Position numbers and translations under genes: made by a program
Notes under the pieces: model-generated
Told to the model about the DNA's origin: nothing
Seen by the model: the letters and a program-made list of their open reading frames with translations, nothing else
Databases searched by the model: none
Assembly: GCF_024158125.1 (NCBI RefSeq)
Contig: NZ_JAMZFT010000002.1
Span: 1,155,769 to 1,219,768, forward strand
DNA length: 64,000 nt
DNA from: Futiania mangrovi
Lineage (GTDB): Bacteria > Pseudomonadota > Alphaproteobacteria > Futianiales > Futianiaceae
Direction: 5' to 3'
Shown: positions 22,773 to 31,753 of the stretch, piece by piece
Layout of the letters: each line of letters begins with the position of its first letter
How positions within the stretch are numbered: position 1 is the first letter of the stretch

Positions 22773-23483
22773 TCAGGACTCCGCGATGGCGCGGGACGCC
22801 TCGTCGATCGCGTCCGGCGTGCCGACGTGCAGCCACATGGATTCGTGCCGCAGACCGTAGAGGCGCGAGGCCTCCATCGCCCGGCCCCAGACGCGGCGCA
22901 TGGAGAAGGGGCCGTCGGGCGTGCCCTCGAAGGCTGCCGCGGTCAGCACCTCGACGCCCGTGAAGGCGAAGGGCGCGACCCGGTTCTCGCGCGGCCAGTC
23001 GAGGTGCCCGTCCGCCGTCATCAGGAAGTCGCCGCGCCCGGCATAGCCGGTGGACAGCACGGTCGCCGCCAGCAGCAGCAGAGCGTCCATCTTCCGCCCG
23101 TCCCAGGTATGCGCGAGGCGGGTCAGCGCCGGGACCGCGCCCTCGATCCAGGCGGAATCGGCATTAAGCACGAAGAACGGGCCGGGGCCGAGGTGCGGCA
23201 GCGCGGCCTTCACGCCCCCGCCGGTGTCGAGCAATTGCGCCCGCTCGTCGGAGACGACGATCTCGATGTCGGTGCGCCGGGCGAGATGGGCTTCCAGCAT
23301 GTCGGCGAAATGGTGGACGTTGACGACGGCCCGGCGCACGCCAGCCGCCACCAGCCGGTCAAGCGCGCGGTCGATCATCGCGCGCCCGTCGAGCTCGACC
23401 AGCGCCTTCGGGCGGTCGTCGGTGAGCGGCCGCATCCGCGTTCCCAGGCCCGCGGCCAGCACCATGGCGGTTTCGAAGCTCAC
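22773..23483 (-). CDS. murU: N-acetylmuramate alpha-1-phosphate uridylyltransferase (MurU-like)
   Basis: A 236-residue nucleotidyltransferase with the signature MVLAAGLGTRMRPLTDDRPKA, then LNADSAWIEG for metal binding. With AmgK it forms the peptidoglycan recycling shortcut that makes UDP-N-acetylmuramate from recycled sugar, bypassing fosfomycin-sensitive MurA. It starts with GTG at 23483 inside the amgK stop (GTGA), the start dictated by the family N-terminus; the frame runs 13 codons further but into amgK. Identity rests on the family match plus the amgK neighbour, so moderately sure of the exact substrate. Confidence 0.85.
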   Translation of the reverse strand: MSFETAMVLAAGLGTRMRPLTDDRPKALVELDGRAMIDRALDRLVAAGVRRAVVNVHHFADMLEAHLARRTDIEIVVSDERAQLLDTGGGVKAALPHLGPGPFFVLNADSAWIEGAVPALTRLAHTWDGRKMDALLLLAATVLSTGYAGRGDFLMTADGHLDWPRENRVAPFAFTGVEVLTAAAFEGTPDGPFSMRRVWGRAMEASRLYGLRHESMWLHVGTPDAIDEASRAIAES

Positions 23484-24538
23484 TTGGCCGTCTCCTTCAG
23501 ATACGCCACGTCCCTTTCCCAACGCTCCCGCGGCAGCCAGCGCGCGAACCAGTGCGCCAAGGGCGCAAGCGCCGGGTGCGCGAGGTCGTGCGCCAGGTGC
23601 CCGAAGACGCGCGGCAGCAGCCCCAGATAGCGCGGCTTGCCGTCCCGCCGCCAGAGCCGGGCGAAGATGCCGACGATCTTCGCGTTGCGCTGGGCGCCAA
23701 GCACGGCATAGGAGGTCAGGAACGCCTCCCGGTCGGCCACGCCGGCCGCGTTGAGGTAGCGCGCGATCATGACGTCACCAAGACCGGGCGCGAGGTCGCG
23801 GCGCGCATCCTCCACGAGCGAAACGAGGTCGTAGGCCGCCGGTCCTGTCACCGCGTCCTGGTAGTCGATCAGGCGCACCCGGTCGAGGCCCGCCCGCTCC
23901 GGTTGCCAGATCAGGTTTTCCGCGTGATAGTCGCGCAGGCAGACGACATCCCCGCCGACCCGCACGAGGGCCAGCAGTTCCGCCCACACCGCCCGCCACT
24001 CCTCCGCGGCCTCCGCCGGGACGGCCGCTCCGGTCGCGGCTGGCATGTACCAGTCGAGCAGCAACCCCGCCTCGGCCTCCAGCCGCGCATCGTCATAAGG
24101 CGGCAGGTGCGCGGCGGCGCGCGCGTCCGCGCCCGGCGCCTGCCCGGTATGCAGGGCCGCCAGCACGTCGACCGCGGCGGCGTAGAGCGTCTCTTCGAGG
24201 TGCGGGTCGTCATCGTGCGCCAGCACGTGCGCAAAAAGCGCGTCGCCCAGGTCCTCCAGCAGCAGGAAGCCCTGCGCCTCGTCCGCCGCCAGAATCATCG
24301 GCGCGGCGAAGCCCGCCCCGCGCAACAGCGCCGTGACCCGCAGGAAGGGGCGTACGTCCTCGCCCGTCGCGGGGTCGGCATCCATCAGCATCGCGGTCGC
24401 GCCCGGCCGCGTCACGCGCGCGTAGCGGCGGAAGGAGGCATCGCCCGCCAGCGGCGCGATTCTGGCCCCGCGCCAGCCCGATGCGTCGAGAAACGCGCGC
24501 GCCGCGTGCGCCCGGTTCACCGTGCCCGTCTCAGACAT
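23480..24538 (-). CDS. amgK: N-acetylmuramate/N-acetylglucosamine kinase (AmgK-like)
   Basis: A 352-residue kinase of the aminoglycoside phosphotransferase fold. The catalytic loop is CLRDYHAENLIW, with the metal site LIDYQDAVTGPAAYDLVSL. AmgK phosphorylates recycled cell-wall sugars at the anomeric position; MurU then uses the product. Start ATG 24538 (MSETGTVNRAHA) overlaps the tsaE stop by eight bases; an ATG nine codons upstream is less likely. The older label for this family is aminoglycoside phosphotransferase, but the pairing with a MurU-type gene argues for recycling, not drug resistance. Confidence 0.84.
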   Translation of the reverse strand: MSETGTVNRAHAARAFLDASGWRGARIAPLAGDASFRRYARVTRPGATAMLMDADPATGEDVRPFLRVTALLRGAGFAAPMILAADEAQGFLLLEDLGDALFAHVLAHDDDPHLEETLYAAAVDVLAALHTGQAPGADARAAAHLPPYDDARLEAEAGLLLDWYMPAATGAAVPAEAAEEWRAVWAELLALVRVGGDVVCLRDYHAENLIWQPERAGLDRVRLIDYQDAVTGPAAYDLVSLVEDARRDLAPGLGDVMIARYLNAAGVADREAFLTSYAVLGAQRNAKIVGIFARLWRRDGKPRYLGLLPRVFGHLAHDLAHPALAPLAHWFARWLPRERWERDVAYLKETAK

Positions 24539-25004
24539 GCTCCGCGATCCCCTCCAGGCGGCCATGGCCAGCGATCGTTGCCCGCCGGCCTGTAGCCTCC
24601 GCCGCGAGCGTCACGTCCACCCGGTCGTGCGGCAGGCGTGCGCCGAGCCGGTCCGGCCATTCGACCAGAACCAGCGCCTCCTCGAACGCGTCGTCGAGGC
24701 CCAGTTCGGCCAGTTCGCCGGGCTCCTCGATCCGGTAGAGGTCGACGTGCCAGATCTCCCGCGCGGGCGTCGCATAGGTCTGCACGATGGTGAAGGTCGG
24801 GCTCGGCACGTCCTCGTCGGGTGCACCGTCGGCGGCGAGCACGGCGTGCACCAGCGCGCGCGCCAGTGTCGTCTTGCCCATGCCCAGGTCGCCATGCAGA
24901 AGGACCGCCGCCCCGTCCGTCCCCGCCTTCAGCAGCGCGACAGCCAGCCGCCGGCCGAGATCGGCGGTCGCAGCCTCGCCTGCAAGGGGGAGGGAGCGGG
25001 CCAT
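24531..25004 (-). CDS. tsaE: tRNA threonylcarbamoyladenosine biosynthesis ATPase TsaE
   Basis: A 157-residue P-loop ATPase that supports the TsaB-TsaD complex in making the t6A base next to the anticodon. Walker A is GDLGMGKTTLAR, then PSPTFTIVQTY and the WHVDLYRI and LVEWPDR motifs of the YjeE/TsaE family. Start ATG 25004 is four bases after the divL stop; the upstream part of the open frame lies within divL. It leads the tsaE-amgK-murU-addB-addA block. Confidence 0.95.
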   Translation of the reverse strand: MARSLPLAGEAATADLGRRLAVALLKAGTDGAAVLLHGDLGMGKTTLARALVHAVLAADGAPDEDVPSPTFTIVQTYATPAREIWHVDLYRIEEPGELAELGLDDAFEEALVLVEWPDRLGARLPHDRVDVTLAAEATGRRATIAGHGRLEGIAEHV

Positions 25005-25008
25005 CGCC

Positions 25009-27564
25009 TCAGCCTTCCGCGTCCGCTTCCGCTTCCGCTTCCGCCCGAGCAAAGGCGGGCAGGCGGACGCTGACCGTGGTGCCCTTGCCGGGCGCGGACT
25101 CCAGGTCGACGCTGCCTCCGTGCAGGTCCACCACCCGGCGCACCACCGCGAGGCCGAGGCCCGCACCGTCGTCGCGGCGCCGCTGTCCTCCGCTGCGGCG
25201 GGTGCTGAAGTCGTCGAACACGCGCGCCTGCAACTCCGGATCCATGCCGATGCCGGTGTCGGTGACGGAGAACAGGATCTCGCCGCCCTCGCGCCGCGCG
25301 CCCAGATGCACGTTCTGGCCGGGCTGCGAATAGCGGATCGCGTTCGACAGGAGGTGCTGCAGGACGCGCACCAGGCGACCGCGGTCGCCGATCACCGGCG
25401 GAAGTCCGGGACCGGCAGTGCGCGTCAGCGTGACGCCGCGTGCCGCCGCCATGTCCGCCATTGCTGTTTCCGCCTCCGTCATGAGTGCGTCCGCATCGTA
25501 CGCGGCGGCAGCCAGGGCCGTGTTGCCTTGCTGCAGGTCCAGGAGTTCCAGGATGTTGTCGATGAGGTCCGAGAGCCGGACCGAGGCGTCGATGATCGCG
25601 TCGAGCTGTTCGGCCTGGCGTGCGTTCACCGGCCCGAACATCTCGCGCCGCAGCACTTCCGCGAAACCGAGAACCGCGTTCAGCGGCGTGCGCAGCTGGT
25701 AGGTGACGTGCGCCATGAAGTCGGCCTTCATGCGGTCGGCAGCTTCCAGGGCGTCGGCCCGCTCCCGCAGCGCCCGCTCCACCCGCACGCTGGCGCTGAC
25801 ATCGGAGAAGGTCAGCAGCGTCGCACCGTCGGGCAGGGCGGCGCCCGCGCAATCGAGGATGCGTCCGTCGGCGGTCTCGATACGCGATTCGAACCGGGCC
25901 TGCGTGCCGCCGAGCGCCGTGATCCGCTCCTGCAGCGCGGGCCAGAGCGTGGCGTCCTGGCTCTTGTCGCTGCACCAGTCGGCCACGTCGACGATGTGCG
26001 GCCCACCTTGCAGCCGCTCCTCGGAGAGACCCCAGACACGCTCGAAGGCCGGGTTGAAGAGCCTGAGCCGCCCATCGGTGCCGAAGACGGCGACCGCCTC
26101 GCTCAGCGTCTCGATGGAGGCGCTGTAGATGCCGGCGAGCGCCCGGTAGCTGCGTTCGAGCGTCAGCTGGTCGGTCACGTCCTCGTAGACGAACATCAGC
26201 CCGCCCAGCGGGTGCGGCCGCGCCGTCACCCGCAGCACGCGCCCGTCGGGCAGCGTCCAGAGGTCTTCCTGCGGCTCGAGCAGCGAGGTGTAGAGGTCCA
26301 GCCGTTCCGCCTTCCAGGCGCGGAAGTCCGCCTGCTCCGGCAGGCGGCGGCGTTCGCGCAGCGCCTCGATCACGTCGGCGTTGCTCGGATGGCCCGTGAG
26401 CCAGCCGGGATCAAGCTGCCAGAGCTTCACGAAGGCCGCGTTGAAGAAGCGCAGCCGCTTGTCCGGGCCGAAGACCGCGATCGCGGTGCGCAGGCTGTCC
26501 AGTGTCTCGGCATGGGCGCGAACGTGGCGGGCAAGTTCCTGCGTCGCTTCGTGCTCTGCGGTCATGTCGCGGGCATGGCCGATGGTGCCGGATGCGTAGG
26601 GTGCCTCGACGATCTCGAAGACGCGCCGCTCGCCGCCCGCGACCACGAAATGCTCCGCCCGCTGGGGGACGCCGCTCTGCCGCGCCTTGCGGGCAAGCCG
26701 GCGCAGCGCCTGGCGGACCGCGGCCTGGCCGCCTTCGATCCCCGTGAGGGAAAACACCGTGTCGTCGCGCACGACAGCACCCGCGTCCGTCGCCTCGACC
26801 GTGCGCACATAGGCCGCGTTGACGGCGCGCAAGGCGCCGTCGGGCCCGCGTTCCCACATCGGCATGGGCACCGCGTCGAGCAATGCGCGCAGCCGCGCCG
26901 CGTCCGCCCGCGCCATTTCCCGCTCTGCCCGCAGCCGCGCCGCGATCCGCTCGGCATCCGATGGCCGCATCAGGCGCACCACGGCGAACGGACCGGCCGT
27001 CTCACCCGTGATCGCAACCTCCGCCTGGCCGTCGGCGAGCCCCGCGCGGTCCGCAAAGGGGCGCCCTTCGTCGAGCAGTGCCTCGATCTGCGCGCCGATG
27101 CGGCTGCGCATCCGGGTGTCGAGGCGGGCAAGCAGGTCGGCGCGCGACGCCAGGGCTGCGTCTTCCGAGGCGCCGAGCAGCGCCTTCACCGGACCGATCA
27201 CGCGGTGCAGGCGCCCGCCGTCGAAGACGCACAATACCGTTGCGCCCGCGCCCAGCACGGTCTCCAGATCGCCCAGCGTGGCGCGCAGCCGGTCCATTTC
27301 GGCTGCCGCATCCTCAAGCGCGGTACGGGTGCGACGCCGCATGACCGCGGCCCAACCGGCGAATATGAGGGCAAGCGAGAGGGCGACCAGCGTTGCAGCA
27401 TCGGCGCCCGCGAGCGGGCCGGGAGCCGCATGGGCAGGCGAGGCGGCCGCCATGCCCGCCGCCGCGGCGCCCGCACCCAGCGAACGGCGTGCGGCGCAAG
27501 CCACGGGGGCCGCACGCCGCGCGCCATCATGCCGATTGCCAGTGTCGAACCCCCGCAGAATCAT
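25009..27564 (-). CDS. divL: DivL-like PAS-domain kinase with tyrosine in place of the phospho-acceptor histidine
   Basis: An 851-residue membrane kinase. One N-terminal membrane segment (about residues 55-75) is followed by about four PAS-like modules (roughly 90-200, 222-340, 350-465 and 475-600), the dimerisation helix and a complete ATP domain: N-box LLSNAIRYS (Asn741), G1 DTGIGM (769-774), G2 GAGLGL (800-805). In the H-box the sequence is HVTYQLRTPL: Tyr622 stands where histidine kinases have His (codon TAC at 25701-25699). The same substitution defines Caulobacter DivL, which acts with DivK/CckA in cell-cycle control rather than as a normal histidine kinase. It lies between tsaE and ahcY. 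Confidence 0.85.
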   Translation of the reverse strand: MILRGFDTGNRHDGARRAAPVACAARRSLGAGAAAAGMAAASPAHAAPGPLAGADAATLVALSLALIFAGWAAVMRRRTRTALEDAAAEMDRLRATLGDLETVLGAGATVLCVFDGGRLHRVIGPVKALLGASEDAALASRADLLARLDTRMRSRIGAQIEALLDEGRPFADRAGLADGQAEVAITGETAGPFAVVRLMRPSDAERIAARLRAEREMARADAARLRALLDAVPMPMWERGPDGALRAVNAAYVRTVEATDAGAVVRDDTVFSLTGIEGGQAAVRQALRRLARKARQSGVPQRAEHFVVAGGERRVFEIVEAPYASGTIGHARDMTAEHEATQELARHVRAHAETLDSLRTAIAVFGPDKRLRFFNAAFVKLWQLDPGWLTGHPSNADVIEALRERRRLPEQADFRAWKAERLDLYTSLLEPQEDLWTLPDGRVLRVTARPHPLGGLMFVYEDVTDQLTLERSYRALAGIYSASIETLSEAVAVFGTDGRLRLFNPAFERVWGLSEERLQGGPHIVDVADWCSDKSQDATLWPALQERITALGGTQARFESRIETADGRILDCAGAALPDGATLLTFSDVSASVRVERALRERADALEAADRMKADFMAHVTYQLRTPLNAVLGFAEVLRREMFGPVNARQAEQLDAIIDASVRLSDLIDNILELLDLQQGNTALAAAAYDADALMTEAETAMADMAAARGVTLTRTAGPGLPPVIGDRGRLVRVLQHLLSNAIRYSQPGQNVHLGARREGGEILFSVTDTGIGMDPELQARVFDDFSTRRSGGQRRRDDGAGLGLAVVRRVVDLHGGSVDLESAPGKGTTVSVRLPAFARAEAEAEADAEG

Positions 27565-27604
27565 GACGCAACAGTCTACAGGGGGGCGATGGCGGTTGCG
27601 ACCG

Positions 27605-29002
27605 TCAGTAGCGGTACTCGCCGCTCTTGAACGGGCCTTGCACCGGCACGCCGATATAGTCGGCCTGCGCCTTGGTCAGCTGGGTCAGCTTCGCGCCCAG
27701 CTTCTCCAGGTGCAGCGCCGCGACCTTCTCGTCGAGATGCTTCGGCAGGACATAGACCTTGTTCTCGTACTGGCCGCCCTTGGTCCACAGCTCGATCTGC
27801 GCCAGCGTCTGGTTGGAGAACGACGCCGACATCACGAAGCTCGGATGCCCGGTCGCGTTGCCGAGGTTCACGAGGCGGCCTTCCGACAGCAGGATCATGC
27901 GCTTGTTGTCCGGGAAGGTGATCAGGTCGACCTGCGGCTTCACGTTCTTCCACTGGAAATTCTTCAGCGCCGAAACCTGGATCTCGTTGTCGAAGTGGCC
28001 GATGTTGCAGACGATCGCCATGTCCTTGAGCGCGCGCATGTGCTCGATCGTGACGATGTCCTTGTTGCCGGTCGCGGTGACCACGATGTCGGCGCGCGGG
28101 GCCGCGTCTTCCAGCGTGACGACCTCGAAGCCGTCCATCGCGGCCTGCAGGGCGCAGATCGGGTCGATCTCGGTCACGAGCACGCGCGCGCCCGCCCCGG
28201 CGAGCGACTGTGCCGAGCCCTTGCCCACGTCGCCATAGCCGCACACGACCGCGACCTTGCCTGCCATCATCACGTCGGTGCCGCGGCGGATCGCGTCGAC
28301 CAGCGACTCCCGGCAGCCGTACTTGTTGTCGAACTTCGACTTGGTGACGCTGTCGTTGACGTTGATGGCGGGGAAGGGCAGTTCGCCCTTCTTCTCGAGC
28401 TGGTAGAGGCGCAGCACGCCGGTCGTCGTCTCCTCCGACACGCCGCGGATCTGCGCCTTCACCTTCGAATACCAGCCGGGGTTCTTCGCAAGGCGGGCGC
28501 GGATCGTGGCGAAGAGGCACTCCTCCTCCTCGTTGGCGGGATTGTCGAGCACGGACGGGTCGGTCTCGGCCCGCGCGCCGAGCAGCACGAGCATGGTCGC
28601 GTCGCCGCCGTCGTCGAGGATCATGTTGGCGCTCTCGCCATTGCCCCAGTCGAGGATGCGGTCGCAATAGTCCCAGTATTCCTGCAGCGTCTCGCCCTTC
28701 ACGGCGAACACCGGGATCCCGGCTGCGGCGATCGCGGCGGCGGCGTGGTCCTGCGTGGAGAAGATGTTGCAGGACGCCCAGCGCACCTCCGCGCCCAGCG
28801 CAACCAGCGTCTCGATCAGAACGGCGGTCTGGATCGTCATGTGCAGCGAGCCCGCGATGCGCGCACCCTTCAGCGGCTGGGCATCGGCATATTCGGCGCG
28901 CACGGCCATCAGGCCCGGCATCTCGTGTTCGGCGATCTCGATCTCGGTACGGCCGTAATCGGCAAGCGAGATGTCCTTCACCACATAGTCGTTGGCGGTC
29001 AT
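27605..29002 (-). CDS. ahcY: adenosylhomocysteinase
   Basis: A 465-residue NAD-dependent enzyme that splits S-adenosylhomocysteine into adenosine and homocysteine, removing the inhibitor of methyltransferases. The NAD site is [13 protein letters not shown]; the substrate blocks [28 protein letters not shown] and GHFDNEIQ are intact, and the C-terminal FKSGEYRY supplies the residues that close over NAD of the neighbouring subunit. Start ATG 29002 matches the family ([16 protein letters not shown]); upstream codons are leader. It has its own well-formed promoter with an adjacent palindrome (see separate entries). Confidence 0.98.
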   Translation of the reverse strand: MTANDYVVKDISLADYGRTEIEIAEHEMPGLMAVRAEYADAQPLKGARIAGSLHMTIQTAVLIETLVALGAEVRWASCNIFSTQDHAAAAIAAAGIPVFAVKGETLQEYWDYCDRILDWGNGESANMILDDGGDATMLVLLGARAETDPSVLDNPANEEEECLFATIRARLAKNPGWYSKVKAQIRGVSEETTTGVLRLYQLEKKGELPFPAINVNDSVTKSKFDNKYGCRESLVDAIRRGTDVMMAGKVAVVCGYGDVGKGSAQSLAGAGARVLVTEIDPICALQAAMDGFEVVTLEDAAPRADIVVTATGNKDIVTIEHMRALKDMAIVCNIGHFDNEIQVSALKNFQWKNVKPQVDLITFPDNKRMILLSEGRLVNLGNATGHPSFVMSASFSNQTLAQIELWTKGGQYENKVYVLPKHLDEKVAALHLEKLGAKLTQLTKAQADYIGVPVQGPFKSGEYRY

Positions 29003-29051
29003 TGCGGCGTCTCTTTCTCTGGCGAGGGGTCCGGGGTGTCCTTGGATGGCG

Positions 29052-29080
29052 TCTATATCAGGCGGCAGGGACGCCGACAA
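29052..29080 (-). promoter_or_regulatory. ahcY: sigma-70 promoter of ahcY
   Basis: On the minus strand TTGTCG (29080-29075) and TATAGA (29057-29052) are exactly 17 bases apart and the -10 lies 50 bases before ATG 29002. The palindrome at 29087-29104 ends six bases upstream of the -35. Confidence 0.6.
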
Positions 29081-29086
29081 CCGCCG

Positions 29087-29104
29087 CATAAAGACATCCT
29101 TATG
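29087..29104 (-). promoter_or_regulatory. 18-base palindromic operator candidate upstream of ahcY
   Basis: CATAAAGACATCCTTATG is an inverted repeat with half-sites matching at seven of eight positions (CATAARGA). It sits six bases upstream of the ahcY -35 box. Its form (ATAAAGAnnTCTTTAT-like) resembles sites described for ArsR-family SahR-type regulators of S-adenosylhomocysteine and methionine genes; that assignment is inference, and no arsR-type gene is in the window. Confidence 0.55.
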
Positions 29105-29130
29105 TCCTTGCGCGACATTGCGCCGCGCAC

Positions 29131-30897
29131 TCACGCGCTTGCGCTGGCCTGGTCCAGAACGGCGGCGATGCGCACCGGGTCCGTTTCGGCCATCGCGGCC
29201 TGCGCCGTGGCGCGTGCATCGGCCGCGGACAGGCTGCGCACCCGCTGTTTCACGCTGAGCAGCGACTGCGCCGTCATCGACAGGTCCGTCAGGCCGAGGC
29301 CGAGCAGCAACGGCGTGAACCAGGGGTCGCCTGCGATCTCGCCGCAGATGTTGACCGGGATGCCCGCGCGCTGCGCCGCGGCGGTGGTGAACTGGATGAG
29401 CCGCAGCACGGCCGGGTTCAACGGATCGTAGAGGTCCGCCACCTGCTCGTTCGCCCGGTCGATGGCCAGCGCGTACATGGTCAGGTCGTTCGTGCCGATG
29501 GAAAAGAAATCCGCGTCCCGGGCCAGCGAGTCCGCGGCCAGTGCCGCCGCCGGCACCTCGATCATCGCGCCGAGCGGGGGCAGGGGATCGGGCACCGCGA
29601 CACCGCGCTGGCGCAGCCCCGCCGCCACCTCGGCAAGTGCCGCACGCACCTGCCGCATCTCGCGGCCCGTGGTGATCATCGGCAGAAGGATGCGCACCGG
29701 CCCATGAACGGCGGCACGCAGGATCGCCGCCAGTTGCATGCGCAGCAGGTCGGGCGCGCGCAGCGACAGCCGCACAGCGCGCAGCCCGAGGGCGGGATTG
29801 GGGCAGTCGCCCAGATAGTCGGCGAGCGCGGGCAGGGCCTTCTCTCCGCCGACGTCAAGCGTTCGAATGGTGACCGGCCGGCCGTTCATCCGGCGCACGA
29901 TGTCGCCCAGCAGTTCCGCCTGTTCCTCCTCTCCGGGCATGGTGGCGCGGTTGAGAAAGACGAATTCCGACCGGACCAGGCCGATTCCTTCCGCGCCATT
30001 CGACAGCGCGGCCGCAACCTCTGCCGGAAGCTCGATGTTCGCGGTGAGGGTGACGGCGACACCATCCGCCGTGACCGCGGGCTCCGAGGCGAGGCCGCGC
30101 AGCCGCCGGTCGCGGTCGCGCGCCTCCGCCCGCCGCCGTTCCACCGAGGCGCGGGTTGCCGGGTCCGGATCGATGACGACCATGCCGGCACCGTCGATCA
30201 CCACCTCGTCACCCGCCCGTACCTCGTCCAGAAGCCCGTCGACGCCGAGCACCGCGGGTATGCCGAGCGCGCGCGCCATGATCGCGGTATGCCCTTGCGC
30301 GCCACCCATCTCCGCGGCGAAGCCCGCGATGCGGGCGGGGTCCATCATGGCCGCGTCGGCGGGCGTGATCTCGCGCGCGAGCAGGATCGTGCCTTCCGGC
30401 AGGTCGGTCAGGTCGCCGCCCGCCTGCGCGCCCAGCGAGGCCATGACCCGTTCGGCCGCGGCGCGGATATCGGAGATGCGGCTCGCGAGATAGGCGTCGT
30501 CCATCTCGGCATAGGCGCGCGCGAACTCCTCCAGCGTGTCCTCCAGAGCGCTTTCCGCGTTCTGCCGTCCATCGCTGATGCGCACCTCCGCCGCCCGCAT
30601 CAGCCGCGAGCCGGAGACCATGGCGATCTGCACGTCGATGATCTGGGCGAGGTCCTCGACCGCGGGACCCGCACGCTCGGCCAGCCGGTCGCGGATCGCT
30701 TCCAGCTCGGCGCGGGCGCGCGAGGAGGCGTCGGCGAGGCGGGCGACCTCGCCGGTCACGTCCTCCGGTGCGAGACGGTAGCGCGGCGCCTCGATCCGGC
30801 CGCGGCGCAGGACGTGGGCGCGGCCGGACGCGATGCCCGGCGAGACGCCGAGACCGGCCAGCCGCCGCGTCGCCGTGCGGGGCCTGAGCGATGTCAT
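29131..30897 (-). CDS. ptsP: phosphoenolpyruvate-protein phosphotransferase (PTS enzyme I)
   Basis: A 588-residue enzyme I that takes phosphate from PEP and passes it to HPr. The phosphorylated His203 lies in [14 protein letters not shown], and the PEP-binding domain shows [39 protein letters not shown] and [10 protein letters not shown]. There is no N-terminal GAF domain, so it looks like plain enzyme I rather than EI-Ntr, although it lies with regulatory PTS genes. GGAGG five bases before ATG 30897 selects this start over GTG 30903. HPr and EIIA lie directly upstream in the same direction; no sugar permease is nearby. Confidence 0.94.
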   Translation of the reverse strand: MTSLRPRTATRRLAGLGVSPGIASGRAHVLRRGRIEAPRYRLAPEDVTGEVARLADASSRARAELEAIRDRLAERAGPAVEDLAQIIDVQIAMVSGSRLMRAAEVRISDGRQNAESALEDTLEEFARAYAEMDDAYLASRISDIRAAAERVMASLGAQAGGDLTDLPEGTILLAREITPADAAMMDPARIAGFAAEMGGAQGHTAIMARALGIPAVLGVDGLLDEVRAGDEVVIDGAGMVVIDPDPATRASVERRRAEARDRDRRLRGLASEPAVTADGVAVTLTANIELPAEVAAALSNGAEGIGLVRSEFVFLNRATMPGEEEQAELLGDIVRRMNGRPVTIRTLDVGGEKALPALADYLGDCPNPALGLRAVRLSLRAPDLLRMQLAAILRAAVHGPVRILLPMITTGREMRQVRAALAEVAAGLRQRGVAVPDPLPPLGAMIEVPAAALAADSLARDADFFSIGTNDLTMYALAIDRANEQVADLYDPLNPAVLRLIQFTTAAAQRAGIPVNICGEIAGDPWFTPLLLGLGLTDLSMTAQSLLSVKQRVRSLSAADARATAQAAMAETDPVRIAAVLDQASASA

Positions 30898-30920
30898 GGG
30901 CACCTCCGCCTTTGCGGGTT

Positions 30921-31226
30921 TCAGTCCTCGTCGAAGCGGCCGTCGACCAGCGCGGCGATCGCGTCCAGCGCACCGGCGGCTTCCGGACCCTCAGCCTCGA
31001 GCTTGAGGACAGAACCCGGCCCCGCCGCCAGCATCATCAGGCCCATGATGGACGTCGCGGCGACCCGCTGCCCGTCCTTGGACACGATGACCTCGGCGTC
31101 ATAGACTTCCGCGCAGCGCACGAACTTGGCCGAGGCGCGCGCGTGCAGGCCCTTGGCGTTGCGGATCGTCACCTCGCGCTCCAGCCGCTGCGCCCCGGGC
31201 GCGGGCGATGCCGCGCCCGTGCTCAT
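30921..31226 (-). CDS. PTS phosphocarrier protein HPr
   Basis: A 101-residue HPr with a short N-terminal extension. Phospho-acceptor His28 is in AKGLHARASAKF, and Ser59 in ATSIMGLMML is exactly 31 residues later, the same spacing as His15 and Ser46 in classical HPr, so it is a likely target for the HPr kinase encoded at 32677-33138. It passes phosphate from enzyme I to EIIA proteins. Its start overlaps the EIIA stop by four bases (ATGA). Confidence 0.95.
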   Translation of the reverse strand: MSTGAASPAPGAQRLEREVTIRNAKGLHARASAKFVRCAEVYDAEVIVSKDGQRVAATSIMGLMMLAAGPGSVLKLEAEGPEAAGALDAIAALVDGRFDED

Positions 31227-31633
31227 GAAGTGCCTTCGCCAGCCAGGACCTGCGAGGCGACCGAGATGTACTTGCGGCCGGCGTCGCGGGCCTGTTCCAC
31301 CACCTCGGCCAGTTCGCCGCTCGCGCGCGTGCTGGCGAGCTTGATGAGCATCGGCAGGTTCACGCCGGCGATCACCTCGGTCTTCGGCCGCTTCATGACC
31401 GAGATCGACAGGTTGGACGGCGTGCCCCCGAACATGTCGGTCAGCAGGATGACGCCGTCGCCCCGGTCGGCCTCCTCGATGGCCTTGAGGATGTCGTTGC
31501 GGCGCTGCTCCATGTCGTCGTCCGGGCCGATGCAGACCGAGCCGACCTGCTGCTGCGGACCAACGACATGCTCCATGGCAGAGACGAACTCGTCGGCGAG
31601 CCGTCCGTGCGTCACGAGGACCAGTCCGATCAT
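31223..31633 (-). CDS. PTS EIIA component, mannose/fructose type
   Basis: A 136-residue EIIA-Man domain protein with phospho-acceptor His9 (GLVLVTHGRLADEF) and the core blocks LLTDMFGGTPSNLS and VIAGVNLPMLIKLA. In alphaproteobacteria this stand-alone EIIA belongs to a regulatory PTS with no partner permease, which is also the case here. First gene of EIIA-HPr-EI on the minus strand; a 120-base gap separates it from rapZ, leaving room for its own promoter. Confidence 0.93.
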   Translation of the reverse strand: MIGLVLVTHGRLADEFVSAMEHVVGPQQQVGSVCIGPDDDMEQRRNDILKAIEEADRGDGVILLTDMFGGTPSNLSISVMKRPKTEVIAGVNLPMLIKLASTRASGELAEVVEQARDAGRKYISVASQVLAGEGTS

Positions 31634-31753
31634 CGGCGCGGATCTCTCCCTAAAACCCTGTCACAAGCTGCATCCGGCGAGTGCGTGCCGCACGCGGCCG
31701 GGTCAGGCACTATGCCTTGCCGCACGGGCGATGAAAACATGTTGTCTGCGGGG

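Noticed and set aside
23480..24538. Possible aminoglycoside resistance gene
   Set aside because: The phosphotransferase fold matches, but the tight coupling to a MurU-type gene and the conserved tsaE-amgK-murU order point to cell-wall recycling.
29003..29130. SAH riboswitch in the ahcY leader
   Set aside because: The transcript leader predicted from the promoter is only about 40-50 bases, too short for the aptamer, and no matching pseudoknot pattern was visible.
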